From Allolobophora icterica (Eukaryota > Annelida > Clitellata > Crassiclitellata > Lumbricidae): DNA of 64,000 bases. The notes below the pieces were generated by a model. It saw only the letters and a list, made by a program, of their open reading frames with translations, was not told the origin of the DNA and did no database searches. The first letter of the stretch is position 1. Each line of letters opens with the position of its first letter. The translations under genes were made by a program, and so were the position numbers. The DNA lies in NCBI GenBank assembly GCA_963556255.1, contig OY744609.1:15322244-15386243 (forward strand), in the 5' to 3' direction. Of the stretch, positions 33,842 to 45,371 are shown in pieces.

Positions 33842-35500
33842 TTATATTTCGGTATATTTATCGATTTTGGGGGTCGATGCCCTCTCGGGAGCCGCGCCGG
33901 CAGTTTGGGAGGTATCCGGCAAGTAGGAAGCGGCCAGAGTGTCTGTCACGGTCGCATCCCAGACAAGACATCGCCCGACGCGCCAAGGAATCAGAGTGAG
34001 GCCATCTGGTCTCCTGCCGTCTGTCCTCACGAGGCCAACGGGCTCCTTGGTGGATGGGTAGCCGGCACGGACCAAGCTCCGAAAGACCAAATCGTTCAGA
34101 GCAGCATGCTTAGGCAAGCGACCCGGGCCCAGCGTGCATGAAAGCCCATGACGGCCATCTGCCAACACCGGGGCGCCGCAGGGCCATCCGTGTGGCTCAC
34201 AAAGCGGGACTCCCAGTCGCAATCCCGTCGCCACCCTGACCGACTCGTGATCTAGCCTGAGCTAGAAGCTGGTGACAGGGAGGGCCAATAGCCAGTCCCC
34301 TGCATGCGGAGCTGATATCTCCTTCAGTCGTGCTTGATTTGTTGGGTCAGGTAACCTGGCGTGCAGGCATGAAACGACCCCATCGATCAGAGGTCCGTTC
34401 CATGCTGACTTTTGTGGGCGAAAACGCCCACATGGCGCTGCGCTGCGCTAGCCTCATTCCCTCTGGTCAGCAGGCCTCACGTTGTGGGTCGGCCAAGGCT
34501 GCTTCTCCCAGCATGGTGGACTGGAGCAGATCGGTGCTGGCGGCTGATGCCAGAAAGGCGGGAAGTGCCAACGAGGTTACCGATCGGAACTCCAGTCCGC
34601 CCCTTTTGATGGGAAGTGTGGCCTGGAGCCAAGCACGTCAGGCAGGGGAGGTTAAGAACACTGCCCAAGCCAGAACGCAAGATTGCATCGTAAAGCTCCA
34701 GTCCAGGGTGATCCACACAAGGGCAGCTGCATAAGGTGTGGAGCAGCCTCGTTGCGCCGAGCGAGTACCTCAAAAGAATGAGAGCGTCGTGCAGTTTTAT
34801 ATTAACCAGCTTATCTAGCATCCGCTTTAACTCGGCCGTGCGAGCCTCCAAAGCACCTCCCAGGGCACCCTTGGTTGAAATAGTGGCCCCCAACTGCGTA
34901 TCATTCTGGGGGCTGGTCCTTATGAAGAAGTCTAGGTCGTGGCTATCCTCTGTGATGCTAGGAGAAGTCGAGATCATCTCGCATTTTGAGCGATTAAGTT
35001 GTAAACCGAGATCTTTACCTTTCATTTCCAACAGTGCCACGTCGTTGACGACCTCCCACGCCTTCCCTCCTAGTGTGAGGTCGTCCAGAAATCCCAAAGT
35101 GAGTGTAGATGACATCTCAGCCAAAATGGTCTGGAGGGGGAGACAAAAGAGCAGGAGGCCTAGGGAGTCGCCTTGTTGGGGCCCGACCTGCGACAAGAGG
35201 CTAAAGACACCATATTTGAGATTGGATGGTTCAGAGTAATCGAAATGCAAAAGGCTGTAATTCTGGGAGTACTGCATAGAGCGAGAGTAAGATTTGGTCT
35301 CTAAGGAGTCTATTGAAAGCGTTAGAAAAGTCAAGTTTTACTAGGATTGAATCCTCGTCCAGGTTATCCAAGAACCGTCTCGCGGCATGCACCGCCGCCT
35401 CGCACGCTCCCGCCACGCCCACCCCCACCTGTCTTGGGGATAGATACGCAGCCACTCTGTGCGCCGCGTAAGCGTTTGCACATTTGGCCGCAAGTCTGCG
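33842..35500 (-). mobile_element. non-LTR-like RT with possible PD-(D/E)XK C-terminus, inactive
   Basis: Reading from 35500 down: GVAGACEAAVHAARRFLDNL, ILVKLDFSNAFNRLLRDQI (RT motif A), then a frame change near 35250, QVGPQQGDSLGLLLF (motif B), LGFLDDLTLGGKA (motif C, FLDD in place of YADD), and LNRSKCEMIS. After another frame change comes EPVGLVRTDGRRPDGLTLIP and CLVWDATVTDTLAASYL. The last block could be a restriction-like endonuclease core. The 5' end stops at an (AAT)n run and the 3' end at about 33842, 10 bases from the target duplication of the neighbouring element. Confidence 0.72.
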
Positions 35501-35502
35501 CC

Positions 35503-35556
35503 AATAATAATAATAATAATAATAATAACAATAATAATAATAATATTAATATTATT

Positions 35557-35587
<31 letters not shown>

Positions 35588-35610
35588 CTATTATTATTAT
35601 TTATACGGTA
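35503..35610. repeat. (AAT)n switching to (ATT)n
   Basis: AAT repeats turn into ATT repeats at AATATTAATATT (about 35541-35555), so the tract is self-complementary. It borders the truncated RT. Confidence 0.92.
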
Positions 35611-36492
35611 ATCATCACCATGATCATCAGGCTATTATAATTATTGCTACCACTGCTAAGTTGTAAACCCATTGGACTGTACGGATTGGGATTATGAGAA
35701 GGCCTTCTAATTACGTTGCGGGTACGGGTATACCCCTGGCTACGGGTCGGGTAGTGTGACGAACGATAAATTTTGCCTTGCAATAATCAGCGCCACATAA
35801 ATACAGGCCCGATGAAAATAGACATTTGCATGGCGCCGCATATCATTATATTTATTTATAGCACGCCAATGAACGTTGGGCGCGGTAGAATTGGAGTCTA
35901 CTGATTGGCTGATGAATTGGAGGGAAGTTTTCGAGCGAAATAAGATTGCTATCTTGAGGGAAGGCCTCGCTAATTGCGCGCCAGAGTTGTTTTGCCAGAG
36001 TGTGTGACAGGGTGATGCTAGTGCCGTGTCAGTTTTGCCCGTGTTTTTCTAAAGTTAGTTTTGTAATTGTCAGTTTTGGTTTAGTTCTGTTCCGATTAAA
36101 ATGAATCGATCGACGGACTTTACGGTTTGAAGAGCTTGACATTTGAATCGGTAAAGGCTGAGTATCGCTTCCAATTCTTTAAAGAACTGATTGGTTTAAT
36201 TTCACTCTTGCCAGTTGTGACGAATGTCAATTGCGTAGTTTTAATGTAACTGGAACTTTCAGATAACTTGAGCGATTGTGGTTATCATTATTTTGAGAGG
36301 TTCTTTAAGCTGAGCTGAAACCGAATAACTACAGCTAGTGTCTTTTAATGTATAATTAGACATTTGGCCTGAAGAGACAATTTGAAATGAAATATCTGTA
36401 ATTAAACTTCCACCAGTGAGTAGCAGAAGTAGCATTGGATTACTATAAAATTTTTGTCATATTAATAAAGAATATTTGAAATAAAGGAAATT
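35611..36492. other. unclassified, possible mobile-element 5' region
   Basis: GCGGGTACGGGTATACCC and GGGTCGGGTAGTG (35720-35757) recall GTACGGGTCGGGTACGGGTA at 36853-36872, beyond the ORF at 36493. This suggests both ends of one element, but I could not fix termini or a target duplication. Confidence 0.3.
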
Positions 36493-36801
36493 ATGGCTGA
36501 TAATTCTGTCACAGAACTGTGTAATACCGTGAAAGGATTTATCGGGCGCCAAGAGAAATTAGAAAACAGTATGTCTCATTTAGCGCGGGAAGTTGGCTGT
36601 TTGCGCGGGAACTTTCCCGCCAAAAATGCTGTTGCAGTGGCAAATGAACCACACACACGCGCCGACATATTGCCGTGTCCATCCCTGGTAGAAACTAAAT
36701 ATATAGCGCTTGATGATAATGCAGTGAGTCAAGGCGCGAGATTTCGTGCTGCTCCGAGTTCAAATCCTTCACATAATTTCCGATCAGCCGATGCCTTGTA
36801 A
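36493..36801 (+). CDS. hypothetical ORF with coiled-coil-like N-terminus
   Basis: A 102-residue ORF starts MADNSVTELCNTVKGFIGRQ and continues KLENSMSHLAREVGCLRG, a plausible short coiled coil or gag-like start. It ends shortly before the GTACGGGT repeats. No domain is recognised. It may be the first exon of a mobile-element protein. Confidence 0.25.
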   Translation: MADNSVTELCNTVKGFIGRQEKLENSMSHLAREVGCLRGNFPAKNAVAVANEPHTRADILPCPSLVETKYIALDDNAVSQGARFRAAPSSNPSHNFRSADAL

Positions 36802-36959
36802 CAGGGCGCGTGGTCGCCAGAGGGCGAAGCGAACGCCACAGTATTAATTTTGAGTACGGGTCGGGTACGGGTAACGGTCCTGTACTACGGGTACGGGTCG
36901 GTTAGCAAAACTGCTCTACCCGCAGACCTCTACTGCCTATGGGTCACAGCACAATGGCA

Positions 36960-37130
36960 GACTTATTTATTTATTTATTTATTCCGGATATTTCTATAGC
37001 GCCCCTGGAAGTCAACTACTACTCAGAGGCGCTCCCGACTACAGCATTTAATACTGTGCCGGAATTTTCACGCCGAAGCGCCACGAGACTTGTTGATCCG
37101 TGCAATCCACCTAGCGTGGTTGGAGAAAGA
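36960..37130 (-). mobile_element. LINE 3' end (family A) with (TTTA)n tail
   Basis: (ATTT)n at 36961-36983 is followed by TTCTATAGCGCCCCTGG...CAGAGGCGCTCCCGAC, the stem-loop in reverse. Then come a few residues of RT tail. Confidence 0.7.
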
Positions 37131-37349
37131 ACGTGAAGACTTGATAAACGATACAGTCAACACATACATGCTAAATCGCCGTAAGTTGATTCTCAGTGGC
37201 ATCGATAACAGTGTCACAGGATTGGCTTGGACGCTTATAGACTAACCATTATAGACACGCCCAGTTTACTGACAGACCGACGGACAGTTAATAGTTATTA
37301 GACACGGGACATCAATTACTCTTTGACTGCAGCTGATGACAGACCGATA

Positions 37350-37645
37350 GATTGAATACGCTTTATCGAACGAAACCACCGGGGTCCTTCCCCGGACTAT
37401 CGTACGGTCACCAACGAAACCCTACCCGTATATATCGAAATGTCACCTACAGGACCTTTCCCGTCTATATATCGAAACGAAACCAACGGGGTCTTTTCCC
37501 CGTCTTTATCGAAGATCACAAGCGGGATCTGCTTCCCCGTCTTTTGTGTGTGTATCGAACGGAACCGCCGGGGTCTTTCCCGGACTATCGAATGGTCACC
37601 AACGGGGTCGCCTTCCCCGGACTCTACCGATACAGACCTGTGAGC
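37350..37645 (+). repeat. hairpin-rich degenerate tandem repeat
   Basis: About seven units of 35-60 bp share ATCGAA, GAAACCACCGGGGTC, TTCCCCG and GACTATCG. Most contain a GGGGTC...TTCCCC mini-hairpin. Long ORFs in all three + frames are satellite translations. Confidence 0.75.
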
Positions 37646-38339
37646 CTTTATCTCTCACGATCGGTCATTCCCCAATGAACTTCCCACGATCAGACTCGGT
37701 ACGTCTCGCGATCTACAGCAGGGTGAGCCCCAGCCCCATTGGAACGGCGTTTGCCAGCACCGGTCAGCGTTTGGAGCGGCTGTCACTCGGGAGCGCACTG
37801 ATTAGTCTTGTACTGGGCGCCGTGTCCGAAAAATCATTCGTAACCTAATCGAAACCTGTGATATATCGCATCACTTATAAGCAGAGTGAACACATCGCCA
37901 CCCTACGTTATAAGCACTGCAGCCTTTATTCATCTGTCTGCATTGAATAAATTGGCATCTAAAATGTATTCTGGCCTCCATACTTATATACTAGCCCATT
38001 ACGATCTTCTCAGATACAGGTGTCTAAGAGAGAGAGATAGACACTATCGATAGCTTGTGATATTAAGCGACATCCTAGCTTTAGGCATTAAATACTGTAC
38101 TGGAAGGCGTGCTATTTTATTCTAATTAATTACCTAAATCGCTAAAATGGCAAACACAAGCTAAAACTTAAATACTGGCTATTATGATATCACGCTAACG
38201 CTACCATCTACGCATCGGCCGCTAGTGCCCTCTGATGCATTACGTCGCCGGAGAACACTTCAACACGATAGCTATTATCAATGTAACCTTCATTCAAGCC
38301 TTGTGGCCTGTACGCCACACTAATACATCAAGCTTTAGT
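37646..38339. other. no gene recognised
   Basis: Unique-looking sequence with no supported exon or repeat. Confidence 0.45.
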
Positions 38340-38676
38340 CCATACTTAATGCTGCTGCTCGCCTCATAGGGGGCATCATGAAGTTTGCCCATATCTCTTC
38401 ATGCATCCAGGACTCCATTCACTGGCTTCCCATTCACAAACGCATCCAATTTAAGGTCCTTTTCCTCATGTGTAACTGTCTTGTTGGCTCCGCTCCGCTG
38501 TATCTCAGGGCTTGCTGCACCCCGGTTTCCAGTTTGCCTGGTCGGGCCTCTCTCCGGTCATCTGCCCGTGGCCACTTGGTAGTTTTTTGGATGCGTACCG
38601 CTACGGCCCAGTCTCGTAGTTTTGCGGTTGTGGGCCCTTCCAGCTGGAACAGCCTCCCTCGGGGCTTTAGACTTGT

Positions 38677-38756
<80 letters not shown>

Positions 38757-38875
38757 CAGTTTCGCAAGCGCCTGAAATCATTTCTCTTTGTCAGTGAAGA
38801 CACTGACCCGGGTCGGGAGCGCCTCTGATTTTGAGTGGCGCTATATAAATTTTAGATTACAATTACAATTGACAG
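38340..38875 (+). mobile_element. LINE 3' end (family A) with an internal (CT)n expansion
   Basis: RT C-terminus: IHWLPIHKRIQFKVLFLMCN, then GSAPLYLRACC, then SRSFAVVGPSSWNSLPRG. The coding sequence is then invaded by a 73-base (CT)n tract (38681-38753). It resumes as VQFRKRLKSFLF, then GAGCGCCTCTGATTTTGAGTGGCGCTATATAAATT and an (ATTACA)n tail to 38875. Confidence 0.85.
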
Positions 38876-39054
38876 TGCATCGCGTGCACTTCAATAAGTC
38901 CAACTAGAGTACTAGACCAACCTGCTGCTACCAGACTTCTCTCCGCGGCATTTGGTGAACTGACTTATGTGCGTGATTCAATTTATCATTACTAAGGCTG
39001 CAGCAATAACAGCTATTTCGAAGATTACACCGAAGTTTAATCCTGTTAGAAAGA

Positions 39055-39535
39055 CGATTTTTTAGAACCTATAACCCTGCCCTTTAAATTTTAAGAATAA
39101 AGGCCCTTTTTACGTTATTTTTTATTATGAAACACGTCTATTGTAGGCTTGTAAGTTTTAATTTTAAAACCAAAGGCTCGTTGTTATGTCACTTCAATTA
39201 TGAAACACATTATTTAGTAATTTTTAGATTCAGAGAATAAAGGCCTTTGTTACGTCACTTCAATTAGGAATGAGTCTATTAATGTTTTTAAGTTTAAATT
39301 TAGAGAATAGGCCTAAACGCCTATTGTCACGTCATTTCAATTGTGAGACGCGTCTATTGTTTGCAATTTTAGATTTAGAGAATAAAGGCCATTCTTACGT
39401 CACTTCAGTTGTGAATAAGTCTATTGTTATTAGGTTTAAATCTAGAGAATAAAGACCTATTGTTACGTCACTTCAGTTATGATCGACACGCGTACGTTTC
39501 CGTAATGAAACACGTCTATTGTTAGTAATTTCAAA
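39055..39535 (+). repeat. 80-100-bp tandem repeat with TTACGTCACTT in each unit
   Basis: About five diverged units share TTACGTCACTTCAATT, GAAACACGTCTATTG and AGAGAATAAAGGCC. TTACGTCA is a half-site-extended CRE/ATF-like motif, repeated at 39250, 39326, 39396 and 39461 with small changes. Confidence 0.75.
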
Positions 39536-39662
39536 TTATTTTTTATTTTCATCATCATATAATTATTGCTGTTATTGTTATTATATTTATTATTACGCTT
39601 ATTGTCATTATTATTGTCATAATTATTATATTTATTGCTATTGTTATTATTACTATCAGCAT

Positions 39663-40119
39663 CATAGGCGCCGACTTTTGCTTTTGTCTCTGGGTGCCAA
39701 CCAGGGGCGGATCCAAAAGGTTTATAAAAGTTTTAAAGGACCAACGAAACTTTTTTAGGAAATCATCTCCCAGAAAAACTGATGACCTTTTTTGTCATCC
39801 GGAAATATTCGTTATACATGATTTTCATCGTCTACTACGTGTGTAAACATAAACAAATTTTAAATGGGGGGCCATGGCCGGATTTGCCCCCTAGATCCGC
39901 CCCTGGTGCCAGTACATATTTTAAGATAATTCTCTCATAAAATTTGACGACTTTTTATAGGAATTCATCCCCCGAAAAAATGTGACGACCTTTTTTTAGG
40001 AATACCCCAAAAATAATAAATTTAATTGAAGGTCCGAATTCTTCTGGGTGCCAGGCCCACACTGAACTTTTTCTCTGGGTGCATTGGCACCCAAGGCCCC
40101 CAAGAAGTCGGCGCCTATG
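39663..40119. mobile_element. hAT-like MITE (CATAGGCGCCGACTT ends) with a second MITE inside
   Basis: Ends CATAGGCGCCGACTT and AAGTCGGCGCCTATG are perfect inverted repeats. Flanking sequences ATCAGCAT and GTTGTAAC do not match, so no duplication is claimed. The inner element at 39702-39905 breaks it. Confidence 0.65.
39702..39905. mobile_element. inner hAT-like MITE
   Basis: Starts CAGGGGCGGATCC and ends GATCCGCCCCTG. The flanks GTGCCAAC and GTGCCAGT match at 6 of 8 bases, a decayed target duplication. Confidence 0.7.
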
Positions 40120-40249
40120 GTTGTAACTGTAATTGTAATCAAGAACTTATATGGCGCTACTCAAAGTCAGAGGCTTTGAGTAGCGCTATATAAGTTCTTA
40201 ATTACAATTACAATTACAACCATAGGCGCCGACTTCTTGGGGGCTTGGG
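40090..40249. repeat. 160-bp palindrome of LINE-tail plus MITE-end sequence
   Basis: Arms 40090-40166 and 40174-40249 are nearly exact inverses around TCAGAGG. Each arm contains a MITE end (AAGTCGGCGCCTATGG), an (ATTGTA)n-type LINE tail and the GGCGCTACTCAAAG stem. It is a head-to-head inverted duplication. Confidence 0.88.
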
Positions 40250-40284
40250 TCAGTATCTTCACTGACGAAAAGAACAATTGCATC

Positions 40285-40460
40285 TCGACATAAATATATA
40301 CCTACATACACACATACAAACATACGTACATTCATGCATATATAGGCCTATACATGCATACGTACATACAGACAGACATGCATAAATGCATAGACATACA
40401 CACATACATGCATACATACGTACGTATATATGTATATGCAAACGTATATACATACATTTG
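40285..40460. repeat. degenerate ACATAC microsatellite
   Basis: Repeated ACATAC, GCATAC and CATATA units. ORFs here are translations of it. Confidence 0.8.
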
Positions 40461-40465
40461 TACAT

Positions 40466-40973
40466 AGGTCAGCTATTTGACGGTAGAATCGCTATGACTC
40501 ATCAATTACCAGCAGTGAAAAGGTATCTCGGAAAGCAACAGTATTTATTTATTTATGAAACCTTGTTGTGTACCTATATCTGAATAACATTTGATAACTT
40601 CGTTCGTGCCCTCTGCGTCCCGACACTTTTAACCCGAAAAACAACTTTCCGCATAGAAGAAGCCAACGTATAACTCGAGTATCTCAGATCAGAGACCACG
40701 CACCATATCTAGCTTTATCGACCAATCAACATCTGAAAAATGGGAAAATGCAAGGAAAAAGGAGTGTAAGGAAAACGGCTCGGCTAGAAAACGAATCGTC
40801 AGAAAGTCAACATTTACGCTGATACGCTGAATCTGTTGAGCGTATACCGTCGAGATAGGACAGTCTATACATGCACGAGATAGCGATCGAGGTTGTAAAC
40901 ACCGACTTTTTTCCCCCGGAAGAAAGAGAGCAGAGCCATGCAGGCGTGGCTTTTATGGGTCTCAGTGGAGAAA
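40466..40973. other. no gene recognised
   Basis: Unique flank left of the array. The small ORF at 40871-41092 runs into the array and matches nothing. Confidence 0.4.
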
Positions 40974-41141
40974 CTGCCACTTGGCTGGAAAGTATACGAC
41001 AAAGATCGCGTCCGTTCAACAGAAAACTCACTTTGAACTCATCAGAGCATCTAGTAAAGGAGAAACGTTATGTGAACTACGCTGAGCATTAGACGTAATC
41101 TAATCTAATCTAATGTAATTCATTAAACCGTTTCGCAACCC

Positions 41142-41414
41142 GAGAGGCGTAGCGACCGCCCTCCCTATCCTCCGACCGGAGGGGCCCCGCAAGGAAGGGG
41201 CCCCAAAAAGTGGCAAAAGAATCGTCAGAACAAGGCTCGAAAGAAGCGCTTTGCGTAAATACGGAAATGGAATACATGTACACTGTAGGCGTAAACCTAT
41301 GTATACATAATATGAACCCTGTATATTGTATATTACCGCATTCCAGTTTCCGCATTGTAAGGGGCCCCTGACGTATGTTCGGAGGGGGCCACGTTCTTTG
41401 TTGCTACTGCTCTG
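41142..41414. mobile_element. MITE-2 copy in array unit 1 (also 42242-42515, 43340-43613, 44440-44713)
   Basis: Starts GAGAGGCGTAGCGACC and ends TTGTTGCTACTGCTCTG, between exact CGCAACCC (41134-41141 and 41415-41422). It is the same family as 16701-16947 but with a different target duplication. The insertion therefore predates amplification of the array and is independent of the 16.7-kb copy. Confidence 0.88.
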
Positions 41415-41719
41415 CGCAACCCTAGTCTCGAAATTTCTAAAGCGCTATAATAGCCTACACGTACTTCAAAGACAACCGCTTATTCACGAGCGCTGCTCGT
41501 GTCAGAGTTGTTCAGAAATCCCGAGTTGAGATGCAAGGCCGTTTGCCTGCAGATCAGGAAGAGGACTACGGGGCCATCGATTTAGGCGATTTGCGTACGG
41601 GTGCGTATGGCGGTGGGGGGGGGGGGTCTCGACAAAATGTGTACGTACGAAAAAAACAAATCACTGACTATATTCCTGCTTTATCAATTTTATGTAGTAT
41701 TAAAACTTTTTTAAATGTG

Positions 41720-42034
41720 TTAGTTTTGAAGGCGGACTGAAGGGATTCGGGTAGGAATTCTTGAAGAGGTGAGAAGTCTGAAATGATGGATAGAAGAGCC
41801 TTCATGAGGCAGGTGACGATGGGTGAGCGGCGATATTGGTGGAGGATCTGGAAATTTGTTAAATTCAGGACGGAGATTGTTCCAGAGTCGAACTGCATTG
41901 TGGTATAAGCCTATTGATCGGTTTGAGAACTTGAGATGAGAAGTAACTAGGAGGCGGGAAAGTAGCCTAATAGATAGGAGGTTCGAGTGGAGCAGGGTGC
42001 ACATGGCTGGATAGTGTAGAGCAGTGGTTCTCAA
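41720..42034 (-). pseudogene. LINE RT C-terminal fragment, repeated in every array unit (also 42818-43132, 43918-44232, 45018-45332)
   Basis: A 104-residue frame includes LLHSNLLSIRLLSRLLVTSH and KFSNRSIGLYHNAVRLWNNL, the tail of a non-LTR reverse transcriptase. It stays open in all four units because the units are nearly identical, not because of selection. Confidence 0.6.
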
Positions 42035-45000
42035 ATTTTCTGATGCTGCGGACCGGTAGTTGCTTTACCGGCCCTGCCACTTGGCTGGAAAGTATACGAC
42101 AAAGATCGCGTCCGTTCAACAGAAAACTCACTTTGAACTCATCAGAGCATCTAGTAAAGGAGAAACGTTATGTGAACTACGCTGAGCATTAGACGTAATC
42201 TAATCTAATCTAATGTAATTCATTAAACCGTTTCGCAACCCGAGAGGCGTAGCGACCGCCCTCCCTATCCTCCGACCGGAGGGGCCCCGCAAGGAAGGGG
42301 CCCCAAAAAGTGGCAAAAAGAATCGTCAGAACAAGGCTCGAAAGAAGCGCTTTGCGTAAATACGGAAATGGAATACATGTACACTGTAGGCGTAAACCTA
42401 TGTATACATAATATGAACCCTGTATATTGTATATTACCGCATTCCAGTTTCCGCATTGTAAGGGGCCCCTGACGTATGTTCGGAGGGGGCCACGTTCTTT
42501 GTTGCTACTGCTCTGCGCAACCCTAGTCTCGAAATTTCTAAAGCGCTATAATAGCCTACACGTACTTCAAAGACAACCGCTTATTCACGAGCGCTGCTCG
42601 TGTCAGAGTTGTTCAGAAATCCCGAGTTGAGATGCAAGGCCGTTTGCCTGCAGATCAGGAAGAGGACTACGGGGCCATCGATTTAGGCGATTTGCGTACG
42701 GGTGCGTATGGCGGTGGGGGGGGGTCTCGACAAAATGTGTACGTACGAAAAAAACAAATCACTGACTATATTCCTGCTTTATCAATTTTATGTAGTATTA
42801 AAACTTTTTTAAATGTGTTAGTTTTGAAGGCGGACTGAAGGGATTCGGGTAGGAATTCTTGAAGAGGTGAGAAGTCTGAAATGATGGATAGAAGAGCCTT
42901 CATGAGGCAGGTGACGATGGGTGAGCGGCGATATTGGTGGAGGATCTGGAAATTTGTTAAATTCAGGACGGAGATTGTTCCAGAGTCGAACTGCATTGTG
43001 GTATAAGCCTATTGATCGGTTTGAGAACTTGAGATGAGAAGTAACTAGGAGGCGGGAAAGTAGCCTAATAGATAGGAGGTTCGAGTGGAGCAGGGTGCAC
43101 ATGGCTGGATAGTGTAGAGCAGTGGTTCTCAAATTTTCTGATGCTGCGGACCGGTAGTTGCTTTACCGGCCCTGCCACTTGGCTGGAAAGTATACGACAA
43201 AGATCGCGTCCGTTCAACAGAAAACTCACTTTGAACTCATCAGAGCATCTAGTAAAGGAGAAACGTTATGTGAACTACGCTGAGCATTAGACGTAATCTA
43301 ATCTAATCTAATGTAATTCATTAAACCGTTTCGCAACCCGAGAGGCGTAGCGACCGCCCTCCCTATCCTCCGACCGGAGGGGCCCCGCAAGGAAGGGGCC
43401 CCAAAAAGTGGCAAAAAGAATCGTCAGAACAAGGCTCGAAAGAAGCGCTTTGCGTAAATACGGAAATGGAATACATGTACACTGTAGGCGTAAACCTATG
43501 TATACATAATATGAACCCTGTATATTGTATATTACCGCATTCCAGTTTCCGCATTGTAAGGGGCCCCTGACGTATGTTCGGAGGGGGCCACGTTCTTTGT
43601 TGCTACTGCTCTGCGCAACCCTAGTCTCGAAATTTCTAAAGCGCTATAATAGCCTACACGTACTTCAAAGACAACCGCTTATTCACGAGCGCTGCTCGTG
43701 TCAGAGTTGTTCAGAAATCCCGAGTTGAGATGCAAGGCCGTTTGCCTGCAGATCAGGAAGAGGACTACGGGGCCATCGATTTAGGCGATTTGCGTACGGG
43801 TGCGTATGGCGGTGGGGGGGGGGGTCTCGACAAAATGTGTACGTACGAAAAAAACAAATCACTGACTATATTCCTGCTTTATCAATTTTATGTAGTATTA
43901 AAACTTTTTTAAATGTGTTAGTTTTGAAGGCGGACTGAAGGGATTCGGGTAGGAATTCTTGAAGAGGTGAGAAGTCTGAAATGATGGATAGAAGAGCCTG
44001 CATGAGGCAGGTGACGATGGGTGAGCGGCGATATTGGTGGAGGATCTGGAAATTTGTTAAATTCAGGACGGAGATTGTTCCAGAGTCGAACTGCATTGTG
44101 GTATAAGCCTATTGATCGGTTTGAGAACTTGAGATGAGAAGTAACTAGGAGGCGGGAAAGTAGCCTAATAGATAGGAGGTTCGAGTGGAGCAGGGTGCAC
44201 ATGGCTGGATAGTGTAGAGCAGTGGTTCTCAAATTTTCTGATGCTGCGGACCGGTAGTTGCTTTACCGGCCCTGCCACTTGGCTGGAAAGTATACGACAA
44301 AGATCGCGTCCGTTCAACAGAAAACTCACTTTGAACTCATCAGAGCATCTAGTAAAGGAGAAACGTTATGTGAACTACGCTGAGCATTAGACGTAATCTA
44401 ATCTAATCTAATGTAATTCATTAAACCGTTTCGCAACCCGAGAGGCGTAGCGACCGCCCTCCCTATCCTCCGACCGGAGGGGCCCCGCAAGGAAGGGGCC
44501 CCAAAAAGTGGCAAAAAGAATCGTCAGAACAAGGCTCGAAAGAAGCGCTTTGCGTAAATACGGAAATGGAATACATGTACACTGTAGGCGTAAACCTATG
44601 TATACATAATATGAACCCTGTATATTGTATATTACCGCATTCCAGTTTCCGCATTGTAAGGGGCCCCTGACGTATGTTCGGAGGGGGCCACGTTCTTTGT
44701 TGCTACTGCTCTGCGCAACCCTAGTCTCGAAATTTCTAAAGCGCTATAATAGCCTACACGTACTTCAAAGACAACCGCTTATTCACGAGCGCTGCTCGTG
44801 TCAGAGTTGTTCAGAAATCCCGAGTTGAGATGCAAGGCCGTTTGCCTGCAGATCAGGAAGAGGACTACGGGGCCATCGATTTAGGCGATTTGCGTACGGG
44901 TGCGTATGGCGGTGGGGGGGGGGGTCTCGACAAAATGTGTACGTACGAAAAAAACAAATCACTGACTATATTCCTGCTTTATCAATTTTATGTAGTATTA

Positions 45001-45371
45001 AAACTTTTTTAAATGTGTTAGTTTTGAAGGCGGACTGAAGGGATTCGGGTAGGAATTCTTGAAGAGGTGAGAAGTCTGAAATGATGGATAGAAGAGCCTG
45101 CATGAGGCAGGTGACGATGGGTGAGCGGCGATATTGGTGGAGGATCTGGAAATTTGTTAAATTCAGGACGGAGATTGTTCCAGAGTCGAACTGCATTGTG
45201 GTATAAGCCTATTGATCGGTTTGAGAACTTGAGATGAGAAGTGACTAGGAGGCGGGAAAGTAGCCTAATAGATAGGAGGTTCGAGTGGAGCAGGGTGCAC
45301 ATGGCTGGATAGTGTAGAGCAGTGGTTCTCAAATTTTCTGATGCTGCGGACCGGTAGTTGCTTTACCGGCC

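Larger units (their letters stand above)
40974..45371 (+). repeat. four-unit, 1.1-kb head-to-tail array
   Basis: Units start with CTGCCACTTGGCTGG at 40974, 42074, 43172 and 44272 (1100, 1098, 1100 and 1100 bp) and end ...TTTACCGGCCCT. They are almost identical. The G run after GGCGGT is 12, 9, 11 and 11 long, and units 3-4 share a G where units 1-2 have T (GCCTGCATGAG against GCCTTCATGAG). Each unit contains a MITE-2 copy, a family B tail, the repeat also seen at 22340-22580, a LINE RT tail on the minus strand, and the left end of a hAT element (CAGTGGTTCTCAAA). The last unit continues into the rest of that hAT end. Confidence 0.97.

Noticed and set aside
35720..36925. Element bounded by GTACGGGT repeats
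   Set aside because: The repeats are suggestive, but no inverted termini or target duplication could be fixed on both sides.
37352..37848. Three overlapping + strand ORFs with GVFPGLS-like repeats
   Set aside because: They are satellite translation of the hairpin repeat; three frames are equally open.
39663..40119. 8-bp target duplication for the outer MITE
   Set aside because: Flanks ATCAGCAT and GTTGTAAC do not match; the right flank was altered by the palindrome.
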